Positions 1 to 11,689 of a stretch of 64,000 nt of DNA are shown here, piece after piece. This DNA is from Plectrocnemia conspersa (Eukaryota > Arthropoda > Insecta > Trichoptera > Polycentropodidae). Under the pieces are notes generated by a model. The model did no database searches. It was not told the DNA's origin and worked only from the letters and a program-made list of their open reading frames with translations. Each line of letters opens with the position of its first letter. Within the stretch, counting starts at the first letter, position 1. Position numbers and translations under genes: made by a program. The stretch spans positions 496,001-560,000 of the forward strand of contig VTFK01000332.1 of NCBI GenBank assembly GCA_009617715.1, read 5' to 3'.

Positions 1-328
1 AGAGAAAATTTAAAGAAAATTAAGTATAAGAAAACGAGTACGGCTAGGGGAATTATGTACGGAGGTTTTGATTTATATAATAGTCTTCCAAGAGAAATCC
101 GAAACAGCAAAAAATATAACGGGTTTCATAAATGGAATAAAAAAAAACACCTTCGTACATATAGAAATAAATTATAATATTAAGACTTTTATTATTGTAT
201 ATTTTCATTTTTTTCTTTCTGTTATGTATTTTTTATATATTTTTATATATGTTTACTAAATTTGTTAGATGTAAAGATTAGCTATTAAGCTAAATAAATT
301 AATAAAATAAATAAATAATAAATAAATA

Positions 329-2520
329 AGGTTTTAGATATATTTCTGTATGTTCTCAAGTTTACAAAAATCCCGTTCCTTACAAAAATAAGGGTATTCA
401 ATTCGAATGTTGTTTTTGAAACCCAATTTTTTTTAATGGATTTTTGCCTTATCGATGTTTTTACTGCATTCTATAATAGTTGTTTTTTATAACTTTTACT
501 TTAGAATAATAACAAAGTTGTTAACTTTAATTTGACATTAAAATTATATTTAAACCACTTTTTAACTTTTGTCGTAATACTTTAATGTTTATTTTCGTGA
601 TTAATGTCTAAAAATTATTTATAAAAATTAACGAGTTTCTGTTTTAGAATAAAAGAAAACAAAAAAAAAATTTATATTTTAATGAAGCTTAAATATATTG
701 CTAAAAAAATTTCGTTCCCTACAAAATTAAGGTACCATTTTTGAAACCCAATTTTTTTTTATAGGATCTTTGCCTAATTGACGTTTTTACTGCATTCTTT
801 ATTAGTTATTTTTTCCAACATTTACTTCAGAATACTAATAACGCTGTGAACTTCAATTTGAGAAAACGATTATTTTTAAATCGTTAACTATATAATTATT
901 TTTAATTTTTGTTGTAGTACTTTAATAATTATTTTCGTGATTAATGTCTAAAAATTGTTTAAACAAATTATTGATTTGCTGTTTTTGCATTGAATAAATT
1001 AGTAAAAATTATATTTTAATGAAGCTTATAAGGCTTTAGATATATTTCTGTATTTTCTTGGTTTTAAAATTTAAAATTTAATAGGGTTTCAAAAAAGCAT
1101 TTTGGAAACCCAATTTTTATTACCGGATCTTTGCCTAATCGACGTTTTTATTGCAATATTAACTAGTTGTTTCTTTTAACTTTATATCAGAATAATAATA
1201 AAGTTGTTAACTTTAATTTGACATAAAGATTATATTTCAAACCATTAAATATTTAATGGTTTTTAACTTTTGTTGTAACACTTTTATGTTTATTTTCGTT
1301 ATTAATGTCTAAAAAATATTTACAAAAATTAATGAGTTGCTATTTTTGCATTAAATATATTAGTAAAAGTTTTATTTTAATGAAGGTAATAAAGCTTAAT
1401 AACATTTTTGAAGCCCAATTTTTTTAATGGATCTTTGCCTAATCGAAGTTTTTACTTCATTCTTTAATAGTTGTTTCTTTTAACATTTATGTGTAATTAT
1501 CTTATTGTTGTTACATCAGAATAATAAATATTTATCAACTTTAATTCGAGATAAAGATATTTTAAACCATTAACTATTTAATCGTTTTTAGCTTTTGTCG
1601 TAATATTTTTGTAATTAAGATCTAATTGATTATAATTGATAGTAAATGTTTTATTTGAATATAAAAATTTATAGTTATATATTTTGGTGTATTTTGTACA
1701 GTTAAAAAAACTTTTCTCTACAAAAACTAATTCAGATCTAATAAAAAATTGTAGCCCAAATCCTGTTAATTTTAATTTGAGATAAAGGTAATTTTTTAAA
1801 CCATTAACTTTTGTCGTGAAACTTTATTGTTTATTTTCGTTATAAATCTTCTAAAAATTAGTGTTTTTGCATAGACAAAATTAGTAAATGCTGTATTTTA
1901 TATACTGCGTTATTTTTTATGCATAAAAAATCTATTCAGAGCAAATAACATTTTTGAAGCCTTCCTAATGATCTTATTTTTTAATGAATCTCTGCTTATA
2001 TGGACTTTTCACTACATTATTTTATAGTTGGTTTTTCTCAATTTCATGTTTAATTTTTTTATTGGTATTTGAGATTGTAAATATAATTTTATAATCATTT
2101 AATCTTTATTTACTTTTATCGTAATACCTAAATTTTTATTTTCAAATCTGTCAATAAAAAATTGCATAAAAAAAATTATGCGTTTTTTGTATTAGAGAAA
2201 GTAATAATTGTTGTATTTTAATTAAGTTTATATACTTTTAGGTATAATTTTGTTGTTTTTAAAGACGTCGTTCTTTACAAAAACAATGGTATTTAGAGCC
2301 AATTTTACTTTTTAATGGATCTCTGGCAATTTCAATTTTTTACTCCAGTTTTTCAATGTTTTCTTTTTTCATGTTTAATTTAATTTTCAATGTTAAAGCA
2401 AATTTGTTAAAATACTTAAATTTAAGTTTACCAATACATATTAAACCATAAACTATTCAACATAAAGTAGTTTTAATTGCGTCTTGAATATTTTAAGTTT
2501 TATCTATCCATTTAAAATTA
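329..2520. repeat. Decaying satellite-like tandem array, about 7 units of 280-360 bp
   Basis: Each unit contains, in order, a block like GAAACCCAATTTTTTT, then GGATCTTTGCCTAATCGACG, TTTTTACTGCATTCTTTA, TTGTTAACTTTAATTTGA, and TTATTTTCGTGATTAATGTC. The TTTGCCTAAT anchor appears near 445, 773, 1131 and 1437, with weaker versions near 1990 and 2323. Units become shorter and more diverged to the right. The left edge is near 329 or further left. Nothing coding is visible in the units. The short AT-rich open frame at 68-259 lies outside the array and has no protein-like composition. Confidence 0.85.
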
Positions 2521-3160
2521 GTAATTATAAATGATCTTAAAATAAATAAATTTAATTTAATTATTTTAACAGAAATAAAAACAAAGATAAGATCTTGAAA
2601 CATATAAACTGGATAATTTTTCCTGCAATAATAATCAATGATGAGGGTTGAAAATGTGTAAATTTTATGTAAAAATATGCAAATTGCTCGTTCGAATTGG
2701 TTCTAGTGTGAAAACTTGATAATATCCTTCTTTATAATTATATATCCTATAACATCCTGTTAATATAAGGCGGTTTATAGACTAGCATATTTATTTATTT
2801 TTAATTGAATTAAATTTGATAGTTTTATCTGTGCAATTAATTAATACGTATTTTATTACATTTTTTTCTACTTTCAATATCAATTAAGTGAGTAATAAAT
2901 TATTATATTGATACCATTACTTATCTTAAATGATTAATTGAAACAAGAATTCAATTAATTTAGTCTTGTTGATTGAAACACAAGTTTTATTATTAAAATT
3001 TTAATTGGTATATCAATCATTTTTTTATAGTAATAATAATGTTTAGGTTGTATCGAACTAGTTCAGATTGATTTGATATATAATAAAACATATCAAATTG
3101 AAAATGCAACTAGAATCGAAACAATTTCACACAAATTATCTACAATCAGTGTCTCCATCA
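2521..3160. other. AT-rich spacer with no recognisable feature
   Basis: AT-rich sequence between the satellite array and the promoter-side region of the Kazal gene. I see no gene, RNA or repeat that I can support. Confidence 0.5.
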
Positions 3161-3165
3161 ATTCT

Positions 3166-3915
3166 ATCGCAGCTTTATTACACATCGCTATTATTCGTCG
3201 TACGGCTGGATACTCGATACAGCATCATAATATATAGCACACACGGTTATAATTGAATATGAATTTGCATTTTGATAGATGACTGCCTTTGATGCGGGTT
3301 GGACGTCTCGATATATAATAATATACCCTTTTTTCACTATACGGTGCATATTTCATACGTCGGTCTTTTGTCAATCCCTTTTTTTTTTATTTCGAGCCAT
3401 TTTTTTCTCGTTCCAATCGCGTGTCTTTTTTGCCACCTGTCTGATTAATCAGACGACGGATGCTGGAGAGGTGAATTTTTCTTCTCGTCATTGTGGATTC
3501 ATAACGCGAGGTGAATTTTTGTGAGGATGAAAAACTTGAACGGTGTCGGATGGCGGACGAAAGTGGTAACTCGATACTTGAAAAGGATAAATCGACGCAA
3601 TTACGAGCGTGTCCTTTCGAGCAAGCTTCTAAAAGTTTCGAGTTACAGTCGAAGTTTACACATATGTTTATCAAAGCACAGTATATACACATAAGTCTTC
3701 TGTGGTATTCCATGACAAATATGCCTCATTCGGGAAATCCACTGTGCAGTAATTTTGTAGCTAGCTGTCTTTCGCTTCTCTTGATTAACAAATATATTAT
3801 ATAGCGTAGCTCACTTATTTATTTCAATTTATTTACTTAAATATGTTCCTGTCTTGAATAAGTGACACTGAAAGATGAACACAATCCAAAGGTCATTCAT
3901 GCAAAAGAGGTTTTT
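3166..3915 (+). promoter_or_regulatory. Candidate promoter and 5' leader of the Kazal gene
   Basis: This stretch has higher GC than its surroundings and lies directly upstream of the candidate signal-peptide exon. Open frames on both strands (3511-3804 plus, 3387-3713 minus) overlap each other and look like by-products of the higher GC. An in-frame TAA at 3859-3861 and a GTG at 3862 precede the ATG at 3916, so the ATG is the sensible start. No TATA box or initiator could be fixed with confidence. The role is inferred from position only. Confidence 0.3.
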
Positions 3916-4014
3916 ATGCTGAATAGACGCATTGTCTACTGCATCGTTTTTTTTATGGCGCTTAATGGGCCGATGTGCCAACAGGGAGAATCTGTTAGTA
4001 CCATTGTTGAAATT
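3916..4014 (+). CDS. Candidate first coding exon: signal peptide of the Kazal inhibitor gene
   Basis: The ATG at 3916 opens 33 codons: two arginines, a hydrophobic run (IVYCIVFFMALNGPMC), then a polar stretch QQGESVSTIVEI. This is a good secretory signal with probable cleavage near the MC-QQ junction. The exon ends at a strong GTAAGT donor (4015). It is the only signal-peptide-like exon I found upstream of the Kazal exons, and the secreted Kazal product needs one. There is a problem: this donor is phase 0, whereas the next exon (26172) needs one incoming base. Either a small exon in the 22-kb gap is missed, or splicing uses the weaker GTAATG donor at 4019, which is phase 1. Assignment to this gene is therefore tentative. 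Confidence 0.45.
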
Positions 4015-4087
4015 GTAAGTAATGCAATTTTAGTATTGAATATTATCTTATTGTTATAAGCCTTTTGTTTTAATGTGTTGCTGTTTC

Positions 4088-4720
4088 CTTTTCATAAGTT
4101 CGAAATTGTCATTTGATTAACCCAAGCGTTAACTGCGCTGCCACAATGTTATGTTAGGTTATGTTGATAAGTTTACAATATTTCAAATATAATAAATCTA
4201 TTTTGTTCACTATATTTGAGGATCAAAGAATTTTAATGGTTTTGTAACTTGAACTTTAATTTTTTAATAAAAAAATATTGTGCGTAACTTTTCTTTTCAT
4301 ACAAATTATTTTTAAATAACCACAGTTTAAAAATGTACAATTTATGCAATAATATTTTTTTATTTATACGTGTCATATAAGTCGTTTCGAAAATCTAGTT
4401 TAACTCTTAGGAAGTCAGGTGTCCAAAGTAAAAAGCGGTTGCTTCATTATGATTTAAGGGTTGTCTCAGTCAATTCGGAGTAGCTCCGTTTAGTTTGAGT
4501 TCAACGGAACTAGCATTTATTTCAAGTCGACAACAAAGAGGTAGTCTCGGATGAAGTTTTTGACTTATGCGTCCAAATATCGCAGTTTTATGGTTTATAT
4601 ATTTTGAAGAAAAGAGAGTCTAAGTCCATTTTAGTTCTTAATAATCTAACCAATGTCGATAATTCGGGGCGGAACTAGACTCTTTGTTATTGTATAATAA
4701 ATATTGGTACAATTGCGTGT
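4088..4720 (+). repeat. Intron block duplicated at 24.9-25.6 kb
   Basis: Sequence after the candidate first exon is recognisably similar to the block after 24984. Shared stretches include the donor, AAGCCTTTT, CATTTGATTA/CATTTGAATT, GTTAACTGCG and TTTGTTATTGTATA. Together with the exon it forms one arm of an old segmental duplication. Confidence 0.7.
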
Positions 4721-5509
4721 CGGTAGATTAAAAATAGGTAAAAAATGTCAACGTCGTCATTCTATGTAGTATGTAATTCGGGGAGATTTGGTCGAAACCG
4801 CATTTCTTTGCATTTGCCACTGATCTTTCATTGCACATGTAAGATAAGGGTCCACGATTTTTATTTTAAGTTATTTAGAACTGCTAATAGATAACATTCA
4901 ATGGCCTAAAATATTTCCAGACAATTGTAAGAATTAAATAAAAATTCGATATCACTTATTAGATATATTTAAACGAATTATCAAAAACTTCTGTGATTTA
5001 ATAATAAATATTATATTAAAAAATTGCTTTTCTTAGACAGAAATAAATTACTCAAATAGAGCTTTTACAAATAATATATTATATTCTAGAATTAAGTCTA
5101 TTTTATTTGATATTTTTAATTAATTTAAAAAATAATCTAAGTAAAATAATATGCTCTTTCTATTTTATTAAAATAAAATATTTATAAGCTTTTGTGGTTT
5201 GTGGTAATTGTGCAATTCTGGGTGTTCTGCCGATTATATTTGATTACATAAACAAATATGAAAGTAAAATATCTAAATTCTTTTAAAAGCAAATATTTAT
5301 GATTCATATTATATTGCAAGCCATAGACTATTTATTTTGTGAAAAAAAATATTTAATGGATAACATAACATGTCATGATAGTTTATAGAAATATTTCTTT
5401 TTGCTATAAAGCATAGTTTTTTAGAAAATTTTACAGTGACATTTATTAATGCATTACAATCAACTAAAGTTTATTTCGTCATGACTTTAAATCTTTTTGT
5501 ATAGATGAG

Positions 5510-5728
5510 ATCGGATAAGGTCAGAATAGCGCAGTCCGTAACGTCTCAGAGGCCACAGGTTCGAACCACGGCAGCAGACTCGAATTTGTATTTACTAAAA
5601 TGATATTCCAAATGACGATTCCAAAACTTTCTTTTGTGGAAATTTATTATGTTTGATTGGCTTAACCAATTGGTGTAGATTTACTACATTATAACACATT
5701 GGGCTTACGCCTGTAAGCTTACACCGAA
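5510..5728 (+). mobile_element. tRNA-derived SINE, family 1, diverged copy
   Basis: The head carries a Pol III A-box-like AATAGCGCAGTCCGTAACG and a B-box GGTTCGAACC, followed by GGCAGCAGACTCGAATTTGTA and a tail with ACATTGGGCTTACG. The same order occurs at 25686, 27545 (minus) and 45751. The tRNA-like head cannot be a functional tRNA: no acceptor stem or anticodon arm can be folded. Confidence 0.75.
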
Positions 5729-5984
5729 ACATTAAAAATAAATAAATGAAGCATCAGATTAGATTTTATATTTTAAATCGTCAGCATATTACAAAAAGTC
5801 CGAGTGTTAATATGAACAAAAGTGGAACAAGATTTGCTCTATGTAGTACTCCAGAGCACGTTGAGTATTGCTAAAAAAATAAACACAGTTACAATATAAT
5901 CTTGTTAGGGCATTGGAAAAGTTAAGATTAACAACAATTTGCTAATTAATTTTATCAAAGTCTGTATACATTGTATATTTTCTG

Positions 5985-6350
5985 CACGATAGACTAGTGA
6001 TATAAACGGGTGAATAATACCTGAAAGACCTGGGTTCAAATCCTATAAGAAATCTAGTTTTTATTTTTATTTTCTATTGTGTCTGGGAGAGCAAAACTAG
6101 TGATGATTTTATAATTAAATTTTTGATCAATCTTGGATTAATATTGTAATGCATGATTAAAAAAATATTATATAATTAAAGTTTTGATAATTCACCACAG
6201 ATTAGGTTTTATTATATTGTTCTAATATCATGATAAATATAATCAGGATTGTACGCTGTAAATAGTATATAATTAATTTGTGTCTCGCTACATATTTAGT
6301 AATTATTGATTATGCTTACGCCGTTGTAACGCATTAGGCTTTCCTTAATC
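5985..6350 (+). mobile_element. Putative second SINE family (family 2), copy 1
   Basis: Contains TGAAAGACCTGGGTTCAAATCC, a B-box-like tRNA segment, then a body including CAGATTAGGTTTT and a tail GTTGTAACGCATTAGGC. Related copies are seen near 29960-30200 and 42180-42665. Boundaries are approximate and the copies are strongly diverged. Confidence 0.5.
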
Positions 6351-6404
6351 TTGTTACAAGGATTAGTCTGAATCTGTGAATATGAATCAAATTACTTTTA
6401 TAGC

Positions 6405-6745
6405 AAAGTTTGCCGACGAGTGCTGGAAAAAATAAAGTATTTTTTTACTGCAACTCGAGATTCTCTTGCAGCGTCATTTGGGAAGTGCTGACTTTCGCCC
6501 AGCGGGATTTTCTTTTGTAAAAGTGCAAGTATTATACATTATTTATCTCTTCGTGGCCGGTAGCTCCTTGTGGCTCGCATTAAATATGTAAATATGGCTG
6601 ATGGAATATTGATGAGGCGCGGGGTGAACGTTTCGGTGATCGGACAAGGCCACTGCCCTTGCACCAGATCAGGTGACTCTGCACTTCTTGTTGACGTTCG
6701 TTATCTCCATAACTTCCACGTCGTGCTTCATTAGTGGGTTTCAAA
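6405..6745. promoter_or_regulatory. GC-elevated island in intron 1, possible enhancer
   Basis: An island of balanced composition inside very AT-rich intron sequence. It contains CAGGTG (E-box) and runs such as GATGAGGCGCGGGGTGAACG. It has no open frame of useful length and no repeat partner that I can see in the window. Such islands in long first introns of insect genes are often conserved regulatory DNA; that role is inference here. Confidence 0.3.
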
Positions 6746-7790
6746 AGTCGCACGAAATTATTTTATAATTTAATTTCGAACAGTTGTTCAACAAACGTAT
6801 AAAATCGTATACTTATTAAAAAAGCATGATATATGAAAATATGCAAAATAATATATATTATATATATACATAGCAGGAAAAGGGTTTGAACTCAATAAGA
6901 ATAAGCACCATTATCAATTATTTCCATTGTAAGTGTAGGTTAATGTTGTAAAGTTTATTAGCTAACTGTGTTTTTTAAGGTTGATAATAAATATATAATA
7001 TATATGCACATTAAACTGAAATCAATAATTTAATTTAGAAATTCATTTCGTTTCAATAAGTTTATTGTTATTATTATAGTATACTTGTATATTTAAAAAG
7101 TTTAATATGTAAGTATGTTAATTCTGTAATTGATTATGCACTTGAAATGCTGATTGCATAAGGAAAGACAGTTTGATCGATCTGCTTTGACGTATTATGC
7201 AGTATGGTATAAAAAAATGGTTACTACATTATTCAAAAGTAAACATTGATATTAGAAAGAATATATTATTCTCAAAATTCTAAGAATTTTTCTTAAAGTG
7301 ATTATTTCTATAATTTATATACATATATATCTGTAGTTTAAGAATTGCCCTAGTATGTGATGTTATAAATAAAGGTTTTACTCTAGGATTTCTCGGTTCA
7401 ATTTTTTTTACCTGACTTTTTTTGGTTTTCTGTAGATGTTTTAAGAGAGAATTAATTTTATTGGGCAAAAAACTAAAGGTATGATATTATTATCATATAA
7501 AAAAAATCCTTAGAATATTATTTATTAATTAAAATTAATCTTTTTATAAAACATAAAAAAAACGTGTACTGTAGATTATAATTAGAGTATTAAATATGAT
7601 TAAAAATCAATCAACTGCACAAAATATGATCTTCAATGTAATTTTACATAATTTTTTAAACTGATTTACATACATATGTACATATATTTAAATTACAGAT
7701 TATCTTTGTTATCATTAATTTTTTTGAATGGAAGTGGTTCAGCAAAATTTAAGTAAAAATGATGTAATTTATTTTCTTAATATATTAATA
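6746..7790. other. AT-rich intron 1 sequence without features
   Basis: Low-complexity AT-rich sequence. The open frame on the minus strand at 7280-7468 has no family resemblance and an AT-driven composition, so I do not call it. Confidence 0.5.
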
Positions 7791-7794
7791 TTGT

Positions 7795-8330
7795 TTTGTA
7801 AAAGTCTTTTGCTTAAGTTTTAAAACGTCAGTGGCAATTTTAACTTCTGGTGGTTCTGTCATATGAAGTTTTCTTTAAATAGCGATTTTACAATTTTTCA
7901 TAAATCGCAAAATTATGTACGGTAATTTGAAACTACTTGTTAAGTATTATTTCTGCTTTGAAGAATACTTTATTGATTTTTATGAAGCGTCAGAAATTTT
8001 GTTAAATTAAACATCATTATCTTTTTTTATAAGTTAGCAGCGTAAGTCATAAATCAATAAGGTTAATCGTTAACAAGTCTTATAATTATATTAATTGAAT
8101 ATCTTAACACAAACAGGGTTTTGTGAAAGTACTTTTTTTATGTTTTGAAAAGTCTGTGACAATTTATACTTCTGGGGGTTCTGTCATACCGCGTTTTTAA
8201 AAAATCATTTTTTTTGAAGGTTCAGAAATTACTAAACTGTGTTCGACCCTTAATAGGTTATTAACTTAAAAGCATTTCTTTAAGCTTTATTTACTGATTT
8301 TTATGAAGCAGTAAGTCTTTGAACATGTAA
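7795..8330 (+). repeat. Two tandem copies of a ~320-bp repeat, with a third fragment at 15.3 kb
   Basis: ACTTCTGGTGGTTCTGTCAT near 7845 and ACTTCTGGGGGTTCTGTCAT near 8170 sit in similar surroundings: AGTCTTTTGCTTAAGTTTT before, and TTTATTGATTTTTATGAAGC after. A third, shorter copy with CTTCTGGGGGTTCTCATAT is near 15325. The type of element is unknown. Confidence 0.65.
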
Positions 8331-8559
8331 AAATATTTTTTTATTTTTTAGTAGATATTTATAATTACATACTATCTGATTTTTTTAAATATGTATATAG
8401 CAATAGTTATTTTCAAATAGCTTAAGATTTAATAAATCATATAAAATCAGTAAAGAAAACTTTTGGATTGATTGGTCAATAAAATTGCAAAGTTATCTTA
8501 GCATTTTATTTCTAAATAATTATAAATTTAATTGCTATACATAATGAAATAATCTAACC

Positions 8560-9245
8560 CTCAATGGTGCAAAATTTAACGCCAGGTCGGCTGCAACAGT
8601 ATCAACATCTCACAACAGTTTAACATCTGGCACACTTAACGACTAGTTTAAGTATTGAGGCCGCGTTCACACTCTTCTCGGCACTCTATGAAATCTTTCA
8701 ATGTCTTAAAACGATTTAGGGAAAAAATGACTCCCATCCGTTAGCACACCCTGAAAAATCGTACAACGAACCAGCAGCGCTCGAGACCCATAGATCAAGA
8801 TGTCATTTCTGGGAAGCGAATGCGCTTAGAATTGCATTAGAAAGTTAACGAGTCCATTGTGGGTTGCATTACCGAGAAAATTTTCGACCAACCGGTTATC
8901 GTAGAATCCAATCTGTATGTTTCTGGCAGCGCCGAAACTGCTCGCTCGGCGTGACATCTAATAAACTACTTTTATTTCCGTTATCCGTTTCATTTTTTTT
9001 TACGATCTTCTGTCCAAAAAGCACCACCAGTGTCTCCTGACCTCGTTGCCGGCAGACCTTTTTTCTGTATGCCAATCAATTTCGCGAAAGATTTAGCTAT
9101 CCGAATCTGATGGCGCCTTCCGGCGTATTCTGATTAGTTGGAGGAGCGCCAGATTAATCTGCCGCGGTTAATATGCTGATGGAATTCGCAGAATTCTCCG
9201 TCTGTCGTGCGAAAGCTTCGCCCCGTGATTTGTGTGAACGGAGAA
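8560..9245. promoter_or_regulatory. Large GC-elevated island in intron 1, possible regulatory region
   Basis: About 700 bp of markedly higher GC than its surroundings, with no long open frame on either strand and no recognisable repeat. It includes motifs such as CCAACCGGTTATCG, GCTCGCTCGGCGTGAC and GATTAATCTGCCGCGG. Its composition and isolation suggest selective constraint, for instance an enhancer cluster or a noncoding exon. This is inference only. Confidence 0.3.
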
Positions 9246-9872
9246 GAATATTTAAACTGGCACATGATGGTTTATGATAAGTTATTGGGTATATGTTTAA
9301 TTTTTAATTAATTGGTAATCCATTTTGTGACGTTAAACATCACGTTGCTCTAAGGAGTCGCGATTGCGTCCCTTGTTGCGGTCAGGACGTGAGCGCTTAA
9401 GAACGTTACATTCAGCTTATCAATGAGCTTACAAAACACAATATGGTTTTGGCAATAGCTATGAGGAGCTGGAAAAAATATGTGGTGTGGTGTTTATCTA
9501 TATAGGTATGCACCATAACTGTTTTTTTTTATATTATTTTAAAACCGTATAATTATTGTTTTTATAATAACCATCATGGCGCATTGTAAAAACGTCAAGT
9601 CACGATGGTCAGATTTAAAATTAAAATAAATAATAAATAAAATTATAATTTTTGCTGCAATTGCTTCTTTATTCCTCAACCGACATTCGTTCCGAGCAAG
9701 ATTCACAATGGCAACCGTATCTACCATATCTAGAGATTCTGATTTTTGCGAGTTTTTTTATTAGCGTTCTTCATTTCTATATATTTTTTTATCCTGAGAA
9801 AATAAATTTCACGCCATATTTCTTGAAAATTTTCGATAAAGTCATTAATAGTATTATCTCAAAAAATATTTA

Positions 9873-9913
9873 AATATTAATACATATATACGTAGTATAT
9901 ATGTATTAATATT
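9873..9913. repeat. Palindrome with 18-bp perfect arms
   Basis: Arms 9873-9890 and 9896-9913 are exact reverse complements with the 5-nt loop CGTAG. The arms are almost pure A/T. It could extrude as a cruciform or be a relic of a foldback element. The surrounding 9251-11020 stretch is AT-rich. The 138-codon open frame at 9970-10386 is AT-biased and matches no family I know. Confidence 0.8.
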
Positions 9914-10548
9914 GCAGACATTTAGAATATATCTTATTATTTCTAACTCTTTTTTTATAAATCGATCAGATGTTTTTTTCCATAAATTTTAATTTGTTCT
10001 ATACAGACAAAACTGTCTGTTTTAAAAGATTCTGTTTTTATCTATATTGCTACATCGTATATTTTTTTGCAATGGATGCGATTTACCACAGAATTATTTT
10101 AAGAGATATGTGCATTTATATAAGTACTTTATGTAAGATAAAATTTAGCATTTTTTCTTTAAAAAGGGATTCGTTGCAGAGAAATATTCATAAGGTGTTC
10201 ACTATTCTAACCAATGCTTATTTGTCCAACAGTAATGCACAAATGATTAATTTTATGGAACAATTTATGTATTGCTTATTTAAATTATCCATTTTTGGAA
10301 TTAGCCCAATGTTATTATGGCGACCGTGTGTCACAAAAATTCATATAAAAATAATGAAAAAATATGTTTTTTTAAACATTATATAAGAAATAAATAGTTA
10401 TGCTTTATCTTAAAAATATCTAAAGAATTAATTATTATTAAAAAACAGTGCATAATATTTTATTTATATGTATATAACTTTTACAGGAAGTTTAATATTA
10501 TGATTTAATATTAAAACATTTTTGGAATGACACGAATATTTTATAAAT

Positions 10549-10584
10549 TTTTATGTCATTAAAATCTATTTTAATGACATAAAA
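10549..10584. repeat. Palindrome with 17-bp perfect arms and 2-nt loop
   Basis: Arms 10549-10565 and 10568-10584 (TTTTATGTCATTAAAAT and its complement) are separated only by CT. No flanking duplication was recognised. Confidence 0.8.
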
Positions 10585-11019
10585 TTATTAATATTTTTTA
10601 TATTATGTTTAAATACATTTTTATAATGCTGTTCAAATAACATAAAACGATATGTTATATCATTGTCATAACGTAGTTTAGCACAGTTATAACGATTGAC
10701 ATAAACGTTGTAGTTTTATGGCTATCAAAACAAATATTTAGGTCGCGATGTCGCAGTATACATTTGAATAAAATTGTTAATGGGAATTGTGTCATTCTTG
10801 CAAAAATGTTATCATACATATAAAAATCAGTGATCCTTAGAACGTACACAGTTTATTGTATTTAAAAAAATGTGTCCGTTAAGATCAAAATCCAATTAAC
10901 CTGTTAAATGGAGTGAATGCAAAAAAATGACGGATTGACTATTTTATTGCCAGTCATAATAGTAACGTCAATTAAAAAATAGTTCACACTATTGCCATGT
11001 ATTGTATTGCCTTTTATGT

Positions 11020-11290
11020 GCGCATCGGATTGAATAATTCATGAAGAGACAATTCCATAGTGATACGGAACGAGCTTTTTCGACCACTTCAACGAGCTTA
11101 TAAGGCGTACTCGTTAGCGATTATGCTTAAAGATAAAAAGTTGTCATTCACCCAAGATGACGTTGGTGGTCTTCTCTCTCTCTTTTAGATCAGACGCATC
11201 TAGAACATGGAAACATCACGAATGACAGAAATAAGGGCCGAGAAAGGCATCACTCGACTCAACTTGACATGATGATAGGCGTATGCTAAA
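11020..11290. promoter_or_regulatory. GC-elevated island in intron 1
   Basis: A compositionally balanced stretch between AT-rich blocks. It includes a CTCTCTCTCTCTTTTAG pyrimidine tract (acceptor-like, near 11190) followed by ATCAGACGCATCTAGAACATGG. The tract could in principle introduce a small exon, but no protein-like frame with a donor follows, so I leave it as a possible regulatory island. Confidence 0.25.
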
Positions 11291-11689
11291 ATTTCAGGGT
11301 TGGTCAAAAAATATTACTAATTAAAATTTTTGTAAAAGAAAATATTAAAAAAATATAAATGTAGGAATACTAAAATTATTTGTTAGTCGAAATTTTGAGA
11401 AATTTATCAACAAAGTTAACATGAAAAGTAACGTTTAAAAGGTTTTTTGATATGTTTTTGCAATCCTTGAAATCAAGACTCTCACTTATGCTTCTATCAT
11501 TCATGTAAGTAAATTGCTCATCAGTGATTCATCAGGACAACTATTTTTCTCTTAAATCTTCCAATCAATCTCGCCGTAATAAATTTATTGCCTAATATGT
11601 TAATATTTCTTCAATCATTCCTTGTATTTCTGTCTTGCATTTTTCACTTCTTACTTGACAATTTTCAATAGTTCTGTTTATAGTTAGCG

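Noticed and set aside
3387..3804. Opposed open frames upstream of the candidate first exon
   Set aside because: Overlapping frames on both strands in a GC-richer patch, neither with family resemblance; more likely leader or promoter DNA.
9970..10386. 138-codon open frame, Phe/Ile/Tyr/Cys-rich
   Set aside because: Composition follows AT-rich DNA, no start context, splice structure or family resemblance.
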